64,000 bases of DNA from Alopecurus myosuroides (Eukaryota; Streptophyta; Magnoliopsida; Poales; Poaceae). This document shows positions 60,498 through 64,000 of this stretch, one piece after another. Location: NCBI GenBank assembly GCA_028641055.1, contig CM054057.1:396412541-396476540 (forward strand), read 5' to 3'. A program made the translations under genes and the position numbers. The stretch's first letter is position 1, and every line of letters starts with the position of its first letter. The notes under the pieces are model-generated. The model was given only the letters and a program-made list of their open reading frames with translations. It did no database searches and was not told the DNA's origin.

Positions 60498-60770
60498 GTC
60501 TCGCGCTGTGAAGACGATAAGGGTGATCGGCGATCAGATCCAATCGCGAAACAAGGCGGCATGTTGATTATGCAATCGCGAAAAAAGTTGGGGCCTCGTG
60601 TGCAGTTATCAAGAGACTTTAGCGGGAACTTTAAAAAGTCTGCTTTTCATTTTTGGTGGGAACAAAAAAATTCGCAAAGACTAGGCGTTTTAGCGGGAGG
60701 TTTTAATTTTGTTTGGCAAAAACTACATTGGTGGACATCGTATTAGTAGGTTAATTTGTTTCTCAATGAT

Positions 60771-61258
60771 ATTGTTTTCGTTGTTGCACCCTATGCACGC
60801 AATTAGTGCTGTGTGGCTTGATCATGGGACGCTCGTAACCGACCGTGGCCTAATAGGGAGCAATATGACTAATGTAGTGCGATGACGGGCTATAAACTTT
60901 TTGTGAGAGTGCAGCTAATGTTGGTGTGCCCACATGTGGTATCATAGCCAGGAAATTTTCCGAAAGGTCTAGAACCTACAAAGTAGGGTTGAAAACATGT
61001 GGAAGTCTCACATGAGTCATGTAATGTCACTGAATAATTATTTCATGCATCTAATTAGCTGCCGCCGCGTTGTTAATTGCTGCAAACTTTAAATTGCCAC
61101 TGAAAAAATAGAGAAGACAAGTAATCTTCATTGCAGATGCAGACATCATAGGGTTTTGGTGATCAATGTACTCAAGCACATCACTGTTGGCACTATGATA
61201 ATTACAGAAATCCATGTGTTCATGATCTGATGAGAATGTCCTGGTTGGCAGACTAGTA
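60771..61258 (+). other. Spacer with a possible LTR end and primer-site relic
   Basis: TGGTATCATAGCCAGG (60937-60952) differs by one base from a tRNA-Met-type primer site and follows GTGTGCCCACA, which could be an LTR end. The first LTR edge and any interior coding sequence are missing. Nothing else is recognised up to the B3 gene. Confidence 0.35.
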
Positions 61259-62579
61259 CTACAACCAGGGCGACACCGCCCGCATCACAATCTTCACGTC
61301 CAAGTGGCGGTTACGGGTGCTCCTAAGTGTAATGAGAAGAGCTTGCTTTTCATTTAAATGCTTGCCTTCAAGAAACTCCCGCCATGCATTCCTGCCAAAC
61401 ATAATGCGGCCGTCCCTGTCCATGTTGTATGGAACGGTGGTGAACACCTCTGACGATCCGACGCATAGCCCATCATGGCCTAAAGACGGAAGGCCAGCAC
61501 TGTCCGCTACGGACTGAGGTAGTTTCTGGATTTTGAACGTGTGGATGAAAGACAAAAAGAAGTAGGTCATACTAAGGCACACGTTGTAAGCATAAATTGT
61601 GTTGAAAAACAAAAATAGCATTGGCACCATACGCATCATCTCATATCTAGCCACATTTGTCCTCGTCAAACGAGTCACGTATCGCACTCCAATGTACTCA
61701 TCTTTTGGGGGTAGAAGCTCACGGACGTGGTCCTTCTCATCGTCATCAAGATCAGCTCTCTCAGAGATAATGATGGAAGAGTCAAATGGGTCATCCTCAT
61801 CCATGGACTCCTGATCCATGGACTCCTCATCTGTGGACTCCTCATCAGTCCTGGGATCTGGGCCAGTTTCATTGCTTGTATTGGCGTCGTGGTCATACAA
61901 GTAGTGACTGCGGCAAATGTCCAGCTTGAACACCTTGACGGTGAGCAAGGCGTCGCCGTCGAAACTGAAGAGGAGTAAACTGTCGCGCTGCAGGAAGTAA
62001 TATTGGGCAAACTGGTCCCAGCCGCGCCCGAGGAAAATGTGGCCAGCTGCATCGAACAGCACATCCATGTCCCACTTCTTGCTACTCGGATCGTCTGCCT
62101 CATGCAGCTTCAGTTCACATGGTTCACGGCCCTTCAGAAACTCCACGAACTTCTTAGGCAGCATCTGCAGCAGTATGAAAGTTAAATAGATGGAAAAGAG
62201 GGCTTACAACAAATAAGGTTAGTGTTTGATGATGGATCAGTACTATAAAACATGTAAACAAGTAGTACCGAGTAATCAGTTCTACTAAATCAAAGTTGAG
62301 CAATCAGGATGTTTGGCACATTATTTCGAAAAAATGAACTTTTAGTGGGAGCTAAAATTTACCTGTCGAGTGAACATATTCACGAAGAGCACTTGAGCTA
62401 CTACAACCCATCTACTAGACATGAATTTGATTCACAAATTTAACTAGCTACAGGCTCATAGCTCAGACACTCTGTTGGACTAAATAACTGAATTGGTGGT
62501 GTGGGTCGATGAAGCGTACCAGTTTGTCCGATGTAGCGTTTTCTAGGACGCTGTAGAACTCAAAGTCTGCCAACTCCAT
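61259..62579 (-). CDS. REM-type B3 domain protein, three exons, 287 aa
   Basis: Exons 62520-62579, 61628-62164 and 61259-61525 (GT-AG introns of 355 and 102 bp, both phase 0) give 287 residues beginning MELADFEFYSVLENATSDKL. Residues about 21-107 form a B3 DNA-binding domain (LPKKFVEFLKGREPCELKLH, then WDMDVLFDAAGHIFLGRGWD, then LLLFSFDGDALLTVKVF). A Ser/Asp/Glu linker with 15-bp imperfect repeats (DEES/DQES units) follows. The last exon holds a second B3-like C-terminal half (DRDGRIMFGRNAWREFLEG). Plant REM proteins are nuclear, often reproductive-stage transcriptional regulators. The 102 bp intron has no stop, so retention would add 34 hydrophobic residues; its T-rich composition favours splicing. 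The first exon could also be an internal exon of a longer gene. Confidence 0.78.
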
Positions 62580-62675
62580 CTTAACAGATCCCTCAGTTCA
62601 TGATATAAATCAAATGCAGCTCAATTTCCGGCTACATAATATAGAATTGACATTTTGGTGATAGAGTGTACGTAC

Positions 62676-63081
62676 TGAATGCCGCGTTGTATTCCATGCG
62701 GCAACTGCTCAGGTCAAACATCTTTACTGTGATGATATTGCGGCCGTCGTAACTGCAGATCAGAATAAAGCCTATCTGCAGTTTGTACGTCCAAGCGAAA
62801 CACTCCCAGTCGCGCTTGAGGAACATGCGGCCAGTGCTGTCCAACCACACATCAACGTCCCACGTAGTGCTACGCTAATGGCCGACCTCAAGCAGCTTCA
62901 GTTCACGGGGTTTACGGTCCCCCAGCAAGTCCGCGAACTTCTTAGGCAGCGACTGCAGCAGAGGATAGAGGAGTCTATGAACATCATTACACCTATCTGA
63001 CTAAAATGACACCTAAACTGAATATAATACTTGTTTGTCCGATGAAGCATCGTCTACGTAAGCGAGGAACTCGCAGCCCAT
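62676..63081 (-). pseudogene. Broken B3-domain gene, tandem copy upstream of the intact B3 gene
   Basis: Exon 63031-63081 encodes MGCEFLAYVDDASSDKQ. After a 78 bp GT-AG intron, exon 62676-62952 encodes SLPKKFADLLGDRKPRELKL, an in-frame TAG at 62875-62877, then WDVDVWLDSTGRMFLKRDWE and ILICSYDGRNIITVKMFDLS. A GTACGT donor follows at 62675-62670, with no clear next exon before the neighbouring gene. The layout copies exons 1-2 of the adjacent B3 gene, so it is a tandem duplicate. The stop lies in the middle of the B3 fold. It could instead be the 5' part of a single longer multi-B3 gene that has acquired a nonsense mutation. Confidence 0.65.
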
Positions 63082-63323
63082 CGTATGCAAACTCGCCTGT
63101 TGATCGTACAAAAAGGTTGACTTCAGTTACATTTAGCAGACGTGCCAAAACAGCAGAGGTTAAGAAACATGAAGGTTCACTAGAAATTTAGGACTAAATG
63201 CAGTCTAGCAGCATCAAGGTTGAGAGACATTCATACAAGTGCAATTTAAATTTTACATGCATTCAAGAATTTCATGGAAGTACGGAACTTCAGTTAAAAA
63301 CAAAGAAAATCAATTAATCAACG
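63082..63323. other. Spacer between the B3 copy and the terminal LTR element
   Basis: AT-rich. It probably includes the promoter side of the B3 copy. No motif is clear enough to name. Confidence 0.35.
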
Positions 63324-63876
63324 TGTCGGATATATACCAAATAGGGGTATAGAAGATGGTAGGCCAAGTGCCGAATTACCAGGGTGGCCTAAGTGGTAGT
63401 GGGCTTAGGTCCATTAGGCGGCCCAGTAATCCGACGCGCAGAAGCCGGATTCTAGAAGAACCCGGATCACAGCCCATGTGATCTGGCTTGGAGGAGAAGA
63501 CGGATTCCTTGCTTTCCAAGTTATAAGTTACCGTAGTTTTCTAGGTTTCCTATTCTGTAAGCCCTAATCCGGCTATTATATAAAGCCGGACGGGAGATAA
63601 ACAAAACAACCAACAAACAGAGAAGCTCTACGCCAACTCGCCGAGAAGCTCATCCTCGCCGAGTGGTTTAGATCTAAAACCCTCACATTGTAACCCTGTT
63701 TACGGGCTTTAGTCCCAATTAGTGAGAAGTGCAGGAGTAGGCACGTCGTACTGTCGCGACGTACCGAACCTGGGTAAAATCCTGTGTTCTGTGTTACTAC
63801 GCCGTCCCGTTACCCCACGTCTCTACCGTAGTCTCATGGCACCCCCGTCTATGAAAACTACTACGATGTCTCGACA
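63324..63876 (+). repeat. 5' LTR of a Gypsy-type element entering at the right edge
   Basis: It starts TGTCGGATATATACC and ends GTCTCGACA, 553 bp. The TATA box TATATAAAG (63577-63585) sits inside a short palindrome, CCGGCTATTATATAAAGCCGG without its first base. U5 carries GAACCTGGGTAAAATCC. Upstream bases CAACG would be the left copy of the target duplication; the right copy is outside the window. Confidence 0.85.
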
Positions 63877-63878
63877 GT

Positions 63879-63896
63879 TGGCGCCCACCGTGGGGC
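63879..63896 (+). other. Primer binding site of the right-edge element
   Basis: TGGCGCCCACCGTGGGGC lies 2 bp after the LTR. This sequence is common after Gypsy LTRs in grasses. The remaining 104 bases to the window end are leader sequence with no assigned frame. Confidence 0.82.
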
Positions 63897-64000
63897 AAAC
63901 GACGTCAGGCGTAAGATTCCGATCTGGGATACTTGGCGGAATCGGAAGATCAATCACTGTCGGAAGCTTGGAGTTCGACAACGACGTCGGGCGCTTCCTC
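63897..64000 (+). other. Start of the interior of the right-edge Gypsy element
   Basis: The leader downstream of the primer site contains CGACGTCAGGCG and CGACGTCGGGCG, a repeated word. Coding sequence is expected beyond the window. Confidence 0.6.

Larger units (their letters stand above)
55914..60770 (-). mobile_element. Non-autonomous CACTA (En/Spm-type) transposon, right end unresolved
   Basis: The left terminus is CACTACAAGAAAATCG at 55914, the diagnostic CACTA end, preceded by TAT (a possible 3-bp duplication). Subterminal sequence is built of recurring words such as TTGCAACAA and GCGACAATTT. The interior carries one minus-strand multi-exon gene of TNP1/Ptta type. No DDE (TnpD-like) transposase is present. 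A matching TTTTCTTGTAGTG end was not found, so the stated right limit is approximate. Confidence 0.72.

Noticed and set aside
60885..60911. AACTTTTTGTGAGAGTG as the right end of the CACTA element
   Set aside because: It matches a CACTA end at only about 13 of 17 bases and is followed by CAG rather than the TAT found at the left end.

Overview
This window is plant nuclear DNA, almost certainly from a grass of the wheat/oat/ryegrass type (Pooideae). That rests on long AT-rich Gypsy LTRs beginning TGATACGT, tRNA-Asp-type primer binding sites, multi-exon genes with short GT-AG introns, a CACTA terminus and a tandem pair of REM-type B3 genes. The species cannot be fixed from sequence alone. No rRNA, true tRNA gene, CRISPR array or bacterial operon is present. 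Most of the 64 kb is transposable elements inserted into one another.

Layout. (1) 1-7780: non-autonomous Gypsy-like element A (plus strand), entered inside its 5' LTR, with a broken gag and no pol. (2) 7781-13752: LTR-like debris and a possible gag remnant. (3) 13753-15951: a compact 2.2 kb LTR element. (4) 15952-22150: a CCGG-word-rich LTR region with a reversed tRNA-Met-type primer site, split by a 4.1 kb solo LTR (17442-21548, target duplication TTTGC). (5) 22560-53202: the relics of one Mutator-like element (MULE), about 5.3 kb before it was blown apart by three LTR elements. Element B is at 23754-32929 and itself carries a 2.7 kb solo LTR with duplication TTAAA. Element C is at 33610-42959, with 4.4-4.5 kb LTRs, a 475 bp interior and duplication ATGAG. 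Element D is at 43915-50715, with duplication ATGCT. (6) 53537-55913: LTR fragments and a degraded 'putative gypsy type' gag-like gene with another inserted LTR. (7) 55914 to about 60770: a CACTA element with 106 bp subterminal repeats and a TNP1-like gene but no DDE transposase. (8) 61259-63081: a REM-type B3 gene and a broken neighbouring copy, the only likely host genes. (9) 63324-64000: the 5' LTR, primer binding site and first bases of another Gypsy element.

The most interesting reconstruction is the MULE. Conceptually removing elements C and D restores reading frame across the minus-strand transposase: a PB1-like N terminus, MULE catalytic region, SWIM zinc finger, zinc-knuckle-like tail and two small terminal exons. 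Convergent to it on the plus strand lies a small intron-bearing gene for a GRF-type zinc finger protein with a C-terminal hydrophobic segment. The arrangement resembles the two-gene layout of maize MuDR, with a GRF protein in the second position. Both genes now carry stops or frameshifts. Other points of note are tRNA-like A/B-box sequences inside the giant LTRs, a stem-loop beside the polypurine tract and a 3' noncoding block shared by elements A, B and D, and an unrecognised 175-residue ORF that is the only coding content of element D.
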